Position numbers and translations under genes: made by a program. Below the pieces are notes generated by a model. It was not told the DNA's origin, ran no database searches, and saw only the letters and a list, made by a program, of their open reading frames with translations. Positions 44,278 to 54,935 of a DNA stretch of 64,000 nt are shown piece by piece. The first letter of the stretch is position 1. Each line of letters begins with the position of its first letter. Source of the stretch: Melioribacteraceae bacterium (lineage in GTDB: Bacteria; Bacteroidota; Ignavibacteria; Ignavibacteriales; Melioribacteraceae); NCBI GenBank assembly GCA_028282005.1, contig JANQIV010000112.1, forward strand, positions 1 to 64,000, given 5' to 3'.

Positions 44278-45483
44278 TTAAAATCCGCTGAACCAATCCA
44301 ATGTACTTTTGAACCATGGGCTTTCGGAACCTTCGTGATCTTTTCCGTCGTAACCAATTATTGAAATTTTTTGTGGATCAGCACCATTGCTAAGAAATTT
44401 TTGATACGTATTAAGCGAATTTTGATAATAAGTTGTTGAATCATCTTTCCCGTAGTGAAGCATAGTTGGAGTCACAGGGGTCCAATTATAAATATTGCTT
44501 TCAACTAATTTTAATTTCACCTTATTATTTGGATTTGATTCAAACTCGTTAAGGAAAGATTGATTGTATAAGGTATCGTGATTTAAGACCCCGTTTGCAA
44601 AATCAATTGAGATAACATTTTCTGAGAAAAAATTATCTTCAAATGCGCCGGGTAGATTCAGAATTTTTTCAAATTCACTTGCGTAGGGTTCTTTGAAGAA
44701 ATCTGATAAAGGATTGCTCCAATCATAAATTTGATGGAAAGTAATAATAATATATGCACCTCCTAACGCTTCTGTCGGTGTGTCTCCAAGTATCCTGTTG
44801 GTAAATGTATAATCCATATCATAGGCTCCGGAAGCCGGGGAAGATGCGATTAAGTTAATATTCAAACCTGGATTTTGTTCGATTCTTCTTTGGGCGCCAA
44901 GTACAATATTTGCTCCTTCTGAAAATCCTGTTATAAAAATTTTATTTTCATAGTTTACATTATATTGATCCAATAAATCTTTTGCTGAATTAATAATTCC
45001 AACTACTGCTTCTGCACCAGGTTCCGGCAGAAGCCACGGATGAAATTCGTTAGCAGATTCTCCGAATCCTATGTAATCAGGTGCTAAAACTATATAGCCT
45101 GCTGATGAAAACTGTGTAAACCTGTGAATAAAATTTCCCTTCACAGCATTAGAAGGAGCCCAAGAATCTCTCTGAAGCGTTCCGTGATTATCTATTAATA
45201 TGCTGGGTGTTTCAATATCTTTTGGAATTGCTACCGCACCGGAAGCAGTAATATTTTTACCTTTATGATTAATATTATATATAATTTTATGGACAGAGAC
45301 ATCATACTTAAAATACAACATCACATTAGTAAAACTGCTGCCGTTTTTAATTTCTTCAGCGGTCATTTCGAATAATTTGTTTGGTATTTCTTGTGAAGTG
45401 TTTCTAATAGGATTTGAAGATTCATCACCGCTGCAAGCAACAATAATTATGAAAACAATAATTAAGTATTTATAATTACTCAC
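44278..45483 (-). CDS. secreted lipase/esterase-like alpha/beta hydrolase (lipoprotein)
   Basis: A 401-residue exported hydrolase. The signal sequence ends at a lipobox-like IIVAC, giving a lipid-anchored protein. The alpha/beta fold shows DNHGTLQRDSWAPSN (oxyanion strand), APDYIGFGES, nucleophile elbow ITGFSEGANIVLG, acid region MLHYGKDDSTTYY and a late DHEGSESPW histidine, so a Ser-Asp-His triad is intact. It resembles the secretory lipase group acting on esters; the substrate is unknown. It is monocistronic; the NHL gene starts 100 bases downstream on the same strand. Confidence 0.85.
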   Translation of the reverse strand: MSNYKYLIIVFIIIVACSGDESSNPIRNTSQEIPNKLFEMTAEEIKNGSSFTNVMLYFKYDVSVHKIIYNINHKGKNITASGAVAIPKDIETPSILIDNHGTLQRDSWAPSNAVKGNFIHRFTQFSSAGYIVLAPDYIGFGESANEFHPWLLPEPGAEAVVGIINSAKDLLDQYNVNYENKIFITGFSEGANIVLGAQRRIEQNPGLNINLIASSPASGAYDMDYTFTNRILGDTPTEALGGAYIIITFHQIYDWSNPLSDFFKEPYASEFEKILNLPGAFEDNFFSENVISIDFANGVLNHDTLYNQSFLNEFESNPNNKVKLKLVESNIYNWTPVTPTMLHYGKDDSTTYYQNSLNTYQKFLSNGADPQKISIIGYDGKDHEGSESPWFKSTLDWFSGF

Positions 45484-45660
45484 AAAACCCCCAAAAGTTT
45501 TTACAAAAATTATTGAAAAGTAAAAGCCAAAATAGGTTTAATCATATTTTAATAAATCATATGTATATATGGTTTTTAATCTAGATTACCCTGAAATGAC
45601 GATAATTAAACTATATGTTTTATTGGAAGTTTTAAGAGTTGATTATGGCAATAAACTATT

Positions 45661-46806
45661 TCAGTTTGCTAATTCTTCTATGTTAATCAGCTTTAAATAT
45701 TCGGTTGGCGTAAGCCCAGTATGTTTTTTAAATATTCTATTAAAAGATGCTTTTGAATTAAAACCTGAATCAAGCGCAATTGCAAGAATAGTTTGAAGAT
45801 TTCTGTCTCCATTTTTCAAGTTTTCTTTTACTTCGTTTACCCGATATTCGTTAATAAAGTCGTTAAAAGTTTTTCCGAGCGCTTTATTTAAAAACTCAGA
45901 AAACTGCCGCACTGAAATATTAAGCTTTGATGCTATATCGGAGTATTTTAAGTCGGACTGGAGAAATAACTTCTCACTTTGCATAATTTTATCAATTTTC
46001 ATTAATGTTGAATCAATAAATTCTTGATCGAATGTTATGCCGTTCTTTCTTTTTTTTATAATATTGATTGGTTGAAATTCTTCCGGCCGCACAACAGCCA
46101 AATATCCAATTGAATAAAGAATGATAGAGAAAACCGCAAAAGGAACTTTAGTGAGTAACTGAGGGGCGATGCTTGTTAAAAAGTAAGCAGATAAAATCAA
46201 AAGCAAACCAATAAAGAATAAATTCATTAAAAGAATAAAAAGAATTAACCAGTTTAAATAGGCATCTGATAAAGCTTTTTTATTTGCCGGCTTTGTCCGT
46301 TTATAGCACGAAACCAGGTGAAAAATATAAAGGAAATATAAACTGCCTTGAATTGGTTTAACCATTGTCATAGCATAATTATAAATTGATCCACCAGGAG
46401 GGACTATTTCTCCGGTTATATATTTTAATTTTATTGTAGCAGGTAAAATGTAAAACGGTGCTAATTTGAAAATAAATAAAGCAAACGGAATAATGTGAAG
46501 TAATGATAAAACGCTAAGATTGATTTTTTCTTTTAATAGTATTTTTACGTAATAATAAGTCAATGGAGGCAAGAGATACCAAATCGGGACAGTAAGTAAA
46601 CTGAAATGGGGGTTCTCTAAGAAAAATCCCATCTGACCCAAAAAAATATCCAATAAATAAAATGAAAGTAAAAACAGTATGATCGACAAAAGTAAGTTTG
46701 GTTTTCTATCACCTTTTTTCTGAAACAGAAAAGTGAAGCCGATGAAAAAACCTTGGAATGTAGCGACGGCATAAAATACCGTCCAAAAATTTATATTAGC
46801 TTGCAT
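45661..46806 (-). CDS. membrane-bound AraC-family transcriptional regulator
   Basis: A 381-residue protein. Seven or so transmembrane segments fill the first 235 residues (FWTVFYAVATFQGFFIGFTFLF to FSIILYSIGYLAVV). The C-terminal HTH_18 domain has SDIASKLNISVRQFSEFLNKALGKTFNDFINEYRV and LQTILAIALDSGFNSKASFNRIFKKHTGLTPTEYLK, both helix-turn-helix units of AraC. The membrane part suggests that it senses a signal in or across the membrane. The lipase gene follows at 177 bases on the same strand, but a link is only positional. Confidence 0.9.
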   Translation of the reverse strand: MQANINFWTVFYAVATFQGFFIGFTFLFQKKGDRKPNLLLSIILFLLSFYLLDIFLGQMGFFLENPHFSLLTVPIWYLLPPLTYYYVKILLKEKINLSVLSLLHIIPFALFIFKLAPFYILPATIKLKYITGEIVPPGGSIYNYAMTMVKPIQGSLYFLYIFHLVSCYKRTKPANKKALSDAYLNWLILFILLMNLFFIGLLLILSAYFLTSIAPQLLTKVPFAVFSIILYSIGYLAVVRPEEFQPINIIKKRKNGITFDQEFIDSTLMKIDKIMQSEKLFLQSDLKYSDIASKLNISVRQFSEFLNKALGKTFNDFINEYRVNEVKENLKNGDRNLQTILAIALDSGFNSKASFNRIFKKHTGLTPTEYLKLINIEELAN

Positions 46807-47004
46807 TTAGTTTCATAATGATTCTGTCCGAAGCTAATAAAAGAGAGTTTGTAAATCAAGATCACAAATTAATCATAAAATATTCTATTAATAGTCATTT
46901 AGTACCTAAATTTTCCCCACTGGAATTTTGCGTCCATAATTTTTAGTACAAGTATTCTCCTTTTCGTCTACGTCAAATCCTGCACAGCAGCTATAGGAAA
47001 TACA

Positions 47005-48051
47005 ATGTTAAGGGTAAACTTGGTGGTTCTTGCTTATTTAATGTTTTTCTTCTCAACTAATTTATTATTTGGAATAATACAGCCATTTAATAATAATTTC
47101 CAAAAATCATTAGCCTCAGATGTTAATCTAAAGCAAAATGTAATAGATGAGTTAGAGCAATTTCTTGATTTACATCAAGAGCTAAAAGTAAATTCAATTT
47201 CGATTATAAAGAATGAAAAGTTGGTTTTTGAAAAATATTTTCACGGGTTTGACTCTAATAAAAACATCAAATTAAAATCGCTGGGTAAAAGTATTACTTC
47301 TATTTTGCTTGGGATAGCTATTGATAAAGGTTTCATAAGAAGTGTTGATGAACCGATTATTTCTTTTTTCCCTGAGTTTAAAAAATTATCAAACTGGGAT
47401 AACAATAAAGAAAAAATTACAATCCGTCATTTAATTACCATGTCTGCCGGATTAGACTGCGGTGCCGGATCGAAAACTAATAAATGTATAAGTGAAGTAT
47501 TTTCTGCAGAGGATATGTTTGAAGCTTATTTTCAATTGCACTTAGCAAGCAAACCGGGTAGTACCTGGTTTTATAACGACGGTAATGTAATGATAATAAA
47601 TAGAATTATTGAGTTAGCTTCAAATATGAGACTTGATCAATTTCAGAAAAAATATTTGGACTCATTTTTAGGGATTGAAGGTAATTATGCTATGGTAGAA
47701 ATGCGCCCGAAAGATATGGCAAAGATTGGACAGCTGATTCTAAACAGAGGAAGATGGAAAGGTCACCAGATTGTATCTGAACAATGGGTAAATGAATCAT
47801 TAAAAGTACATTTCCCGGTTAAAGATTCATTTATGGGAAAAAGCTATGGATACTTTTGGTGGCAGTATAAATTTATAGCAAACGGTAAGGAATTTTTAAC
47901 ACATTATGCATACGGAAACGGAGGACAGTTTATCTTCATAATTCCTGATGAAAACTTGGTTGTTGTATTCACCGGGGATAATTATAATAGTTACAAATCC
48001 ATAAGAGAACCAATATCTTTACTTTTGAAATATGTATTTATGGCTGTATAA
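47005..48051 (+). CDS. serine hydrolase, beta-lactamase class C fold
   Basis: A 348-residue exported protein with an N-terminal hydrophobic segment (LVVLAYLMFFFSTNLLFG). The catalytic SxxK is Ser92-Leu-Gly-Lys95, in LKSLGKSITSILLGIAIDKG. The Tyr motif is Tyr190-Asn-Asp instead of the usual Tyr-x-Asn. Near the C-terminus YAYGNGGQFIFIIPDENLVVVFTG gives the third motif (HGG-like, here GNGG). The fold is shared by esterases, D-aminopeptidases and class C beta-lactamases. The altered second and third motifs favour esterase-type activity over a true beta-lactamase; this is inference. Confidence 0.85.
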   Translation: MLRVNLVVLAYLMFFFSTNLLFGIIQPFNNNFQKSLASDVNLKQNVIDELEQFLDLHQELKVNSISIIKNEKLVFEKYFHGFDSNKNIKLKSLGKSITSILLGIAIDKGFIRSVDEPIISFFPEFKKLSNWDNNKEKITIRHLITMSAGLDCGAGSKTNKCISEVFSAEDMFEAYFQLHLASKPGSTWFYNDGNVMIINRIIELASNMRLDQFQKKYLDSFLGIEGNYAMVEMRPKDMAKIGQLILNRGRWKGHQIVSEQWVNESLKVHFPVKDSFMGKSYGYFWWQYKFIANGKEFLTHYAYGNGGQFIFIIPDENLVVVFTGDNYNSYKSIREPISLLLKYVFMAV

Positions 48052-48087
48052 ATTTTATTTAACAGCTGTAGTAATACATAAAGCTCT

Positions 48088-51000
48088 TTAATAATTTAAA
48101 ACTGACCCAAGCCACTTTTCAACTTCTTCAACGGATAAATTTTTTCTCTTCGCATAATTTTCAACTTGCTCTTTTGAGATTTTTCCGGTTGTAAAATATT
48201 TTGCATTCGGATTAGCAAAATATAATCCGCAAACCGATGCTGCCGGATACATCGCCAAACTCTCTGTTAAAGTAATTCCGGTATTTTTTTCAACATCCAG
48301 TAATTTGAAGAGAGTTAATTTTTCAGTATGGTCGGGTTGTGCAGGGTAACCGGGTGCCGGACGAATACCTTTATAATTTTCTTTAATAAGTTCTGCATTG
48401 TCTAAATTTTCATCAGCAGCATAACCCCAATCTACTTTTCGAACTTTTTCATGCAGCAATTCTGCGAAAGCTTCGGCTAGTCTGTCCGCAAGTGCTTTTA
48501 CTAAAATTATGTTGTAATCATCGTGAGCTTCTTCAAATTCTTTTGTCAGTTTTTCGATTCCAATTCCTGCAGTTACCGCAAATCCTCCTATGTAATCTTG
48601 AGTCCCAATTTCTTTTGGGATTACAAAATCTGACAAAGCAATATTGGGGAATTTATCTGCTTTTTTGGATTGCTGACGGATAGAATGAAATTGTGTAATT
48701 TTTTTACTCCCATTTAGGTGGGAATATATTTCAATGTCATCCCCAATTGCATTTGCAGGGAATAAGCCAAACACACCTTTTGCAGTGAGTAATTTATTAT
48801 TACAGATTTTATTGAGTAATTCATTTGCATCATCAAATAATTTTTTTGCTTCGTTGCCGTAATTCTCGTTTTCAAAAATTTCAGGATATTTTCCTTTTAA
48901 TTCCCAAGTAAGGAAGAACGGTGTCCAGTCAATGTATTTACGAATTTCTTCTAAAGAGTAATTGTCTAAAACTTGAACGCCCAATTGATTTGGCTTAGTA
49001 ATAATTTCGTTTTCCCAATCTATTTTTAGTCTGTTATCTCTTGCCTTAGTCAAAGGCAAATATTCTTTTGTAGATTTTTTATTCGAATAATCTACTCTTA
49101 GTTTTTCATATTCATCTTTTATATTATTAACAAATTTTGAGTTTGCTTCTTCATTTATCAAATTACTCACAACAGGAACACTGCGGGATGCGTCAAGCAC
49201 GTGAACTGTTGGTCCGCTAAAGTTTGGTTCTATTTTTATAGCTGTGTGAATTCTTGAGGTTGTTGCTCCTCCAATCAATAATGGTTTTTTGATCTGCTGT
49301 CTTTCCATTTCTTTAGCTACGTGTACCATTTCATCTAAAGATGGAGTAATCAATCCGCTCAAGCCAATCACATCAACATCTTTTTCAATTGCGGTTGAAA
49401 GAATTTTATCGGACGGAACCATTACGCCGAGATCAATTATATCGTAGTTGTTGCAGCCAAGCACAACGCCAACTATGTTTTTACCTATGTCATGAACATC
49501 ACCTTTTACCGTAGCAAGCAGAATTGTTCCTTTACTTTTTGTGTTGCCAGTTTCGGCTTTTTCTTTTTCAATAAATGGAACAAGGTAAGCAACAGCTTTT
49601 TTCATTACGCGTGCACTTTTTACAACTTGCGGCAAAAACATTTTGCCGGAGCCAAATAGATCACCAACGGCTCCCATGCCATCCATTAAAGGCCCTTCAA
49701 TAACTCGAAGTGGTGAAGGGTACTTTTGGCGGGCTTCCTCGGTATCCTCTTCAATAAATTCTGTAATGCCTTTGATCAACGAATGCTTTAATCTCTCTTC
49801 AACTGATTCATTTCTCCATTCTAAAACTTGCTCTTCTTTAGCGGAGTCTTGTCTTACATTTTCTGCAAACTCAACTAATCTTTCTGTTGAATCATGCCTT
49901 CTGTTCAGTAATACGTCTTCAACTCTTTCAAGTAAATCTTTTGGTACTTCTTCATAGATTTCAAGTTGCCCGGCATTTACAATCCCCATATCCATACCGG
50001 CTTTTACAGCGTGGTACAGAAATGCGGCATGAATAGCTTCTCTTACTTTGTTGTTGCCACGGAAAGAAAATGAAATATTACTGACGCCGCCGGAAACTTT
50101 TGCGTGCGGTAGATTTTCTTTGATCCACTTAGTAGCATTTATGAAATCAACTGCGTAATTGTTGTGCTCTTCAATTCCGGTTGCTATCGCAAATATATTG
50201 GGGTCTATAATAATATCTTGTGGAGGGAAGCCGACTTGTTCAGTCAATATTTTATACGCTCGTTCTGCAATTTCGATTTTTCTTTCGTAGGTGTCAGCTT
50301 GTCCTTTTTCATCGAACGCCATTACTATTACTGCCGCACCATAATTCAAGATTTTCTTTGCATGGTCTATAAACTCTTTTTCACCTTCTTTTAAACTTAT
50401 TGAGTTAACAATACCTTTGCCTTGTAAACATTTTAATCCGGCTTCAATTACAGTCCATTTTGATGAGTCAATCATGATAGGCAGCTTAGCGATATCCGGC
50501 TCTGAGGCCAATAGTTGGAGAAATTTAACCATAGAGTTTTCAGAATCGATCATTGCTTCATCCATGTTTATATCGAGCACTTGAGCCCCGCCTTCAACCT
50601 GATGCCTAGCAACACTTAATGCTTCTTCAAAATTTTCTTCCTTAATTAATCTTGCAAACTTTTTTGAGCCCGCAACGTTCGTTCTTTCGCCAACATTTAT
50701 AAAATTTGAATCGGGGCGGAATGTTAAAGGCTCAAGTCCACTGAGAATTAAATAAGGTTTTATTTCTTTCGGTTTTCTTGGTTTAATTAATTTTACCATT
50801 TCTGCAAAAACAGCAATGTGATCCGGAGTAGTACCACAGCATCCGCCGACGATATTGTAAAAGCCTTCGTTGCCAAATTCTTTTAATGTTTCTGCCATCA
50901 ATTCCGGAGTTTCATCGTATCCTCCAAACTCATTCGGTAAACCCGCATTTGGGTAAAGGCTTGTATAGAAAGGAGAAATATTAGACAACTCTTCAATGAA

Positions 51001-51762
51001 CGAGCGCATTTGTTTTGGGCCAAGTGCGCAGTTTAATCCTACTGATAAAATGTCTTTCGCATGAGAGATGGAGTTATAAAATGCTTCAGTTGTTTGGCCT
51101 GATAAAGTTCTTCCGCTTAGGTCAACTATAGTACCTGAAATCATTATCGGCAATGATTTATTTATTTCATCGAGATACTCTCTAATTCCGAAAAGAGCAG
51201 CTTTCGAATTTAACGTATCAAAAATGGTTTCAACTAAAATTATGTCGGAACCGCCGTCAACTAATCCTTTTGTTGCTTCTTTATACGATTCTTTAACTTC
51301 ATCAAAAGTAACTGATCTAAATCCGGGATTATTTACATCCGGGGAAATAGAAAGTGATTTACTTGTTGGTCCCAAAGCTCCTGCAACAAAACGTGGTTTA
51401 TCCGGATTTTGTTTTGTGTATTCGTTCGTGATTTCTTTAGCAATTTTTGCAGACTCAAAATTTATGTCGTAAACATAGTCCTCAGTTTTATATTCTTTTT
51501 GGGAAACGACACTTGCGTTGAATGTGTTTGTTTCAATTATATCAGCACCGGCTTCAAGATATTTTTTATGAATTTCTTTAATTACATCGGGGCAAGTAAC
51601 AGATAGTAAATCGTTATTGCCTTTTAAATCAACAAGATGGTCTTTAAGCTTTTCTCCCCTAAAATCAGACTCACTCAAATTATAACTTTGAATTAGGCTT
51701 CCCATTGCTCCATCAATAACTAAAATTCGCTCTTCTAAAATTTGTTTTAAAGTTGTTATCAT
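48088..51762 (-). CDS. metH: cobalamin-dependent methionine synthase
   Basis: It transfers a methyl group from methyltetrahydrofolate to homocysteine through cobalamin. All modules are present in the 1224 residues. The homocysteine domain has zinc cysteines in GLNCALG and [11 protein letters not shown]; the folate domain starts [15 protein letters not shown]; the cap and B12 domain have [13 protein letters not shown] with the lower-ligand His757 (equivalent to His759 in E. coli); and the C-terminal activation domain has [12 protein letters not shown] for SAM binding. It is single and full-length. The 120-base leader contains a terminator-like hairpin, possibly regulatory. Confidence 0.97.
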   Translation of the reverse strand: MITTLKQILEERILVIDGAMGSLIQSYNLSESDFRGEKLKDHLVDLKGNNDLLSVTCPDVIKEIHKKYLEAGADIIETNTFNASVVSQKEYKTEDYVYDINFESAKIAKEITNEYTKQNPDKPRFVAGALGPTSKSLSISPDVNNPGFRSVTFDEVKESYKEATKGLVDGGSDIILVETIFDTLNSKAALFGIREYLDEINKSLPIMISGTIVDLSGRTLSGQTTEAFYNSISHAKDILSVGLNCALGPKQMRSFIEELSNISPFYTSLYPNAGLPNEFGGYDETPELMAETLKEFGNEGFYNIVGGCCGTTPDHIAVFAEMVKLIKPRKPKEIKPYLILSGLEPLTFRPDSNFINVGERTNVAGSKKFARLIKEENFEEALSVARHQVEGGAQVLDINMDEAMIDSENSMVKFLQLLASEPDIAKLPIMIDSSKWTVIEAGLKCLQGKGIVNSISLKEGEKEFIDHAKKILNYGAAVIVMAFDEKGQADTYERKIEIAERAYKILTEQVGFPPQDIIIDPNIFAIATGIEEHNNYAVDFINATKWIKENLPHAKVSGGVSNISFSFRGNNKVREAIHAAFLYHAVKAGMDMGIVNAGQLEIYEEVPKDLLERVEDVLLNRRHDSTERLVEFAENVRQDSAKEEQVLEWRNESVEERLKHSLIKGITEFIEEDTEEARQKYPSPLRVIEGPLMDGMGAVGDLFGSGKMFLPQVVKSARVMKKAVAYLVPFIEKEKAETGNTKSKGTILLATVKGDVHDIGKNIVGVVLGCNNYDIIDLGVMVPSDKILSTAIEKDVDVIGLSGLITPSLDEMVHVAKEMERQQIKKPLLIGGATTSRIHTAIKIEPNFSGPTVHVLDASRSVPVVSNLINEEANSKFVNNIKDEYEKLRVDYSNKKSTKEYLPLTKARDNRLKIDWENEIITKPNQLGVQVLDNYSLEEIRKYIDWTPFFLTWELKGKYPEIFENENYGNEAKKLFDDANELLNKICNNKLLTAKGVFGLFPANAIGDDIEIYSHLNGSKKITQFHSIRQQSKKADKFPNIALSDFVIPKEIGTQDYIGGFAVTAGIGIEKLTKEFEEAHDDYNIILVKALADRLAEAFAELLHEKVRKVDWGYAADENLDNAELIKENYKGIRPAPGYPAQPDHTEKLTLFKLLDVEKNTGITLTESLAMYPAASVCGLYFANPNAKYFTTGKISKEQVENYAKRKNLSVEEVEKWLGSVLNY

Positions 51763-51883
51763 AACAATAAATTTAAATTTAATTCAATAAAGTTAATTAT
51801 AAGACGTAAAATATTTTTTATTTGTTCAACAATATAATATTTAAAACGATCAAATTATAGTAGCTTAGTTAATATAAAATTAA

Positions 51884-51912
51884 TAAAAAAACCCCGACTG
51901 CCAGTCGGGGTT
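51884..51912 (-). terminator. strong rho-independent terminator upstream of metH
   Basis: On the minus strand AACCCCGAC and GTCGGGGTT form a nine-base GC-rich stem around a five-base loop, followed by a run of Ts. It is either the terminator of the upstream regulator operon or an attenuator 120 bases before metH. Confidence 0.8.
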
Positions 51913-51983
51913 CAAATTTTCGCACCCAATGCGAAACCCAGCCGAATCTTAAGCTCCTTTCAATGATTCTTCAATTAAATATA
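51884..51983 (-). ncRNA. candidate structured RNA (metH leader or small RNA)
   Basis: Between the response-regulator gene and metH, the minus strand can form three successive hairpins. GAATC pairs with GATTC around an AAAGGAGCTT-containing loop; TTTCGCA pairs with TGCGAAA around TTGGG (51936-51918); then comes the terminator stem at 51912-51890. The block is more GC-rich than its surroundings. I do not recognise a SAM, SAH or cobalamin riboswitch core in it. A processed 3' end of the regulator mRNA, a small RNA or an attenuator are all possible. Confidence 0.35.
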
Positions 51984-52002
51984 CTTTTTTTAATTACAGT
52001 AT

Positions 52003-52024
52003 AAATAGCAAAAGATTGCTATTT
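52003..52024 (-). terminator. hairpin just after the response-regulator gene
   Basis: AAATAGCAA and TTGCTATTT form a perfect nine-base AT-rich stem with a four-base loop, 13 bases after the stop codon. No long T-run follows, so it is a weak terminator or a stabilising 3' hairpin. Confidence 0.45.
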
Positions 52025-52037
52025 GTGATATAGAACA

Positions 52038-52670
52038 CTAGGAATCTAATCCGACAAGCCTGCTCGACAAAGCATATCTTATCAAGTCTGCATTATTTTT
52101 TATTTCCAGTTTTTGTACGATATTTTGTCTGTGATTTATAACAGTGAATTGACTGATATTTAATTTATCAGCAATTTCTTTGTAGGTTAAACCTTGCACA
52201 ATGTATTTAACAATTTCTTTTTCTCTTTTTGTTAAGTGGTCTTGTGATTGATTTTTTTCAAATTTCTTTATATCGTTTGTAATTTCTTTTGAAAAATATT
52301 TTTCACCATTTAAGATTGAATTGATCGCTTCAATCAACTCTTCTGTATTGGATGTTTTTAAAACATATCCATCCACATCATTTTTAATAGCATCATTTAT
52401 ATAATTACTATTATGGTGCATTGAAAGAATAATTACTTTTGCGGATTCGTCCATTGATTTGACTTCTGTAAGTGCAGAAATTCCATCAGAGTTAGGCATT
52501 TCAATATCGAAAATGGAAATTTCCGGTTTGTTTTCTCTGAATTTTTCAATTGCTTCTTTTCCTGTTGAAGCCTCGGCAATAACTTCTAAGTTTTCGTATT
52601 GGCTAATTGCCGCAATTAACCCTTCTCTAAAAATTGTATGGTCATCTGCTATTAGTATTTTAGTTTTCAT
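52038..52670 (-). CDS. NarL/FixJ-type response regulator
   Basis: A 210-residue regulator. The receiver domain has ILIADDHTIFREG (acidic pair), phospho-acceptor Asp55 in SIFDIEMPNSDG and the conserved Lys in GYVLKTSNTEE. The C-terminal LuxR helix-turn-helix contains LTKREKEIVKYIVQGLTYKEIADKLNISQFTVINHRQNIVQKL. It overlaps the upstream histidine kinase gene by 11 bases, so the pair is translationally coupled and should signal together. The target genes are unknown. Confidence 0.93.
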   Translation of the reverse strand: MKTKILIADDHTIFREGLIAAISQYENLEVIAEASTGKEAIEKFRENKPEISIFDIEMPNSDGISALTEVKSMDESAKVIILSMHHNSNYINDAIKNDVDGYVLKTSNTEELIEAINSILNGEKYFSKEITNDIKKFEKNQSQDHLTKREKEIVKYIVQGLTYKEIADKLNISQFTVINHRQNIVQKLEIKNNADLIRYALSSRLVGLDS

Positions 52671-54753
52671 TCTTTACCAATGGAATATTTATAAAAATAA
52701 CGGTTCCTTCTTCTATTTTAGACTCAATATGATAGTCGCCACCCAATACTTTTACTCTATAAATCATATTGCTAATACCAGAGTACTTATTAACATGCTC
52801 ATTGTCAAATTCAAATCCTTTTCCGCTGTCTTCAATTTCAACAAATAATCTATTTTCCCTTTTAAAGATTTGGACTGTAACTTCTGTAGCTTGAGCGTGT
52901 TTGAAAATATTATTTAATGCTTCTTGAATTATTCTGTAAATATTAATTTCTATTTTGAAATTACCAATATCTTCTAAACCATAAGTTTTTAAGTTAACAT
53001 TAAACTCTGAGATTTCTTCAAACAATCCGCACAAATTTTCTAAAGATTTAATGAAGCCGTATTTTTCCAAATCCACAGGGTGAAGAGAGTGAGTAACTTT
53101 CCGTACTTCACTTGAAGCTGTTGTTAATATCTCTATAGATTTATTAATGTTCTTTTTCAATTCATAATTAGTTTTTGGAAGTAATGTGGACAAGAAATAT
53201 TTAGCGGAAACAATTAATTGTCCGATACTATCATGCAATTCCATTGAAATCCTTTTTCGTTCGGCTTCCTGAGTATTGAGAATTGCATTCGAGATTTTTA
53301 TTTGCTCATCCATTTTCTCTTTAATTAATTCGGAATTCTTTAATTCCGTAACATCTTCAATTAAGCAAATAATGTTTGTTATCCTGCCATTTTCTCCTTC
53401 TATTGAGTAAAATTTAATTTTTAGCCATAAGCCTTTTTCGCACATAAAGGATTCATTTGAATCAACGAAAATTGGCTCAGTTTCAAAATATTTTTTTGAA
53501 CTAAATAATTCTCCCAACGTATCAAATATATCTAAAGTGGATATGTTAAAATCTTTCCATAAATCAAAAATGTTAGCGATCTTTGAAATATTTTCGCCAA
53601 ATAGTTTTTCATATTTTTCATTGTTTCTTATAATCCTGCCTTTTTTATCTATCACTAGAACAGCTATTGGCGACTGATTAATTAATTCGGTTAACTGCAG
53701 AGTCCTTTCGTCAACTTCTCTTTCAAGATTTTCATTTAATTTAGATAATTCTTTTTCAGCCTTCTTCCTATTCTCAATTTCATATTCCAACTTATACCGT
53801 TGTGCGAAGAAAGATTTTATGAGAGAAGCAATTCTGCCAAACTCATCATTGCGGTTTGCCAATCCCTCAATTGGTATTGTCGTACCTTTGTTTAATGAAT
53901 CGGAAATGCTGTTTACTGGTTGATTTATTAGCTTGTTCATCATTATCAATAACAATACAAACAAAAATGTGGCAAACAAAAAATAAAGAGCATAAAAATA
54001 AATTGAAGAATTACTTAGGCTACTCAAAAAATCAGAATGATAATTTGTTAATAGATAACCAATTGTTTTATCATCCCAATCTTTAAGAGGAATGGAGAAT
54101 ACAGTTTCCCAATTTTCGTAATCAATATTAAGTGCTTGATTAATTAATGAAAATGATGTTTCAGTAGAAGTAAAACTTGAGATTTCAGAAAGAAATTGTC
54201 CTTCAATAAACTTTGCGACAACAATGTACCCATCGTCTTTTGATTCAATATATTTTTCATAAGATTTATTTATTGATGTGGCAATAAAATGGCAAAGCTT
54301 GTTATCAACAGAGTAGTAAAAATCCAGAGCTTGATAAGTCTTTAGGGTATCGTAGAAATCTGGTGCAAAACTCGGGAAGTTTGATAATATTTCTACATCG
54401 TTAACACTGTGAACTAGTTTGAATTTGTCGTCAAAGACCCAAACTCCGTCAAGTAAATATCCTTCAAGCATCCAGTTAATATTTTCTTTTTCAAACTGTT
54501 CGTATGGGGATTTTATATATTCTGCGAGATCTGCCCAAAAACCATATTCTTCGGTTATTACTGTATAAAGATCCTGAGTTCTAAGTTCAAATAATTCTTT
54601 AACAGCTTTTTGTTTTTCCAAAGAGTTTCTTAAAAATATATCGTTTAACTTATCTGTTTCTTTGCTAATGAATAGAAAAGTTGTAATTGAGAAAACCCCA
54701 AAAATTAAAAGAACAGTTAGCAAAATCTTATTTTGTAAGCTTATATTCATCAA
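52660..54753 (-). CDS. CHASE4-PAS sensor histidine kinase (NarX/DesK-type)
   Basis: A 697-residue membrane kinase. A first transmembrane segment (ILLTVLLIFGVFSITTFLFI) and a second at about 235-260 enclose a CHASE4-like periplasmic domain with DLYTVITEEYGFWADLAEYIKSPYEQF. A HAMP-like region, coiled coil and PAS domain follow (LINQSPIAVLVIDKKGRIIRNNEKYEKLFG). The kinase core is HisKA_3 type: AERKRISMELHDSIGQLIVSAKYFLS with the phospho-His, and IYRIIQEALNNIFKHAQAT plus VEIEDSGKGFEF in the ATPase. It overlaps its response regulator by 11 bases. The signal is unknown. Confidence 0.93.
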   Translation of the reverse strand: MMNISLQNKILLTVLLIFGVFSITTFLFISKETDKLNDIFLRNSLEKQKAVKELFELRTQDLYTVITEEYGFWADLAEYIKSPYEQFEKENINWMLEGYLLDGVWVFDDKFKLVHSVNDVEILSNFPSFAPDFYDTLKTYQALDFYYSVDNKLCHFIATSINKSYEKYIESKDDGYIVVAKFIEGQFLSEISSFTSTETSFSLINQALNIDYENWETVFSIPLKDWDDKTIGYLLTNYHSDFLSSLSNSSIYFYALYFLFATFLFVLLLIMMNKLINQPVNSISDSLNKGTTIPIEGLANRNDEFGRIASLIKSFFAQRYKLEYEIENRKKAEKELSKLNENLEREVDERTLQLTELINQSPIAVLVIDKKGRIIRNNEKYEKLFGENISKIANIFDLWKDFNISTLDIFDTLGELFSSKKYFETEPIFVDSNESFMCEKGLWLKIKFYSIEGENGRITNIICLIEDVTELKNSELIKEKMDEQIKISNAILNTQEAERKRISMELHDSIGQLIVSAKYFLSTLLPKTNYELKKNINKSIEILTTASSEVRKVTHSLHPVDLEKYGFIKSLENLCGLFEEISEFNVNLKTYGLEDIGNFKIEINIYRIIQEALNNIFKHAQATEVTVQIFKRENRLFVEIEDSGKGFEFDNEHVNKYSGISNMIYRVKVLGGDYHIESKIEEGTVIFINIPLVKNEN

Positions 54754-54935
54754 ATCTAAATATTATTTGTTATAGTGCAAAAATATAATAAAATGAAATC
54801 TAAGAGCATAACCATTAGAACACAATTTGTAGTTAAACTTGCTAGGCTAAAATACGATTGTAATTATCGAGATTGAAAATTTGTTTAATTTTTCATATTA
54901 CGTAAATTTAGTCTGTAAAAATTTAGGAGTGTAAA

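Noticed and set aside
49643-49957. 104-codon antisense ORF over metH
   Set aside because: Antisense shadow of the conserved MetH domain; serine-rich composition is typical of reverse frames.
51763-52037. SAM, SAH or cobalamin riboswitch before metH
   Set aside because: No recognisable conserved core of these classes; reported only as an unassigned structured region.
52459-52848. 129-codon ORF antisense to the two-component pair
   Set aside because: It crosses the overlap of two conserved genes and shows no protein features.
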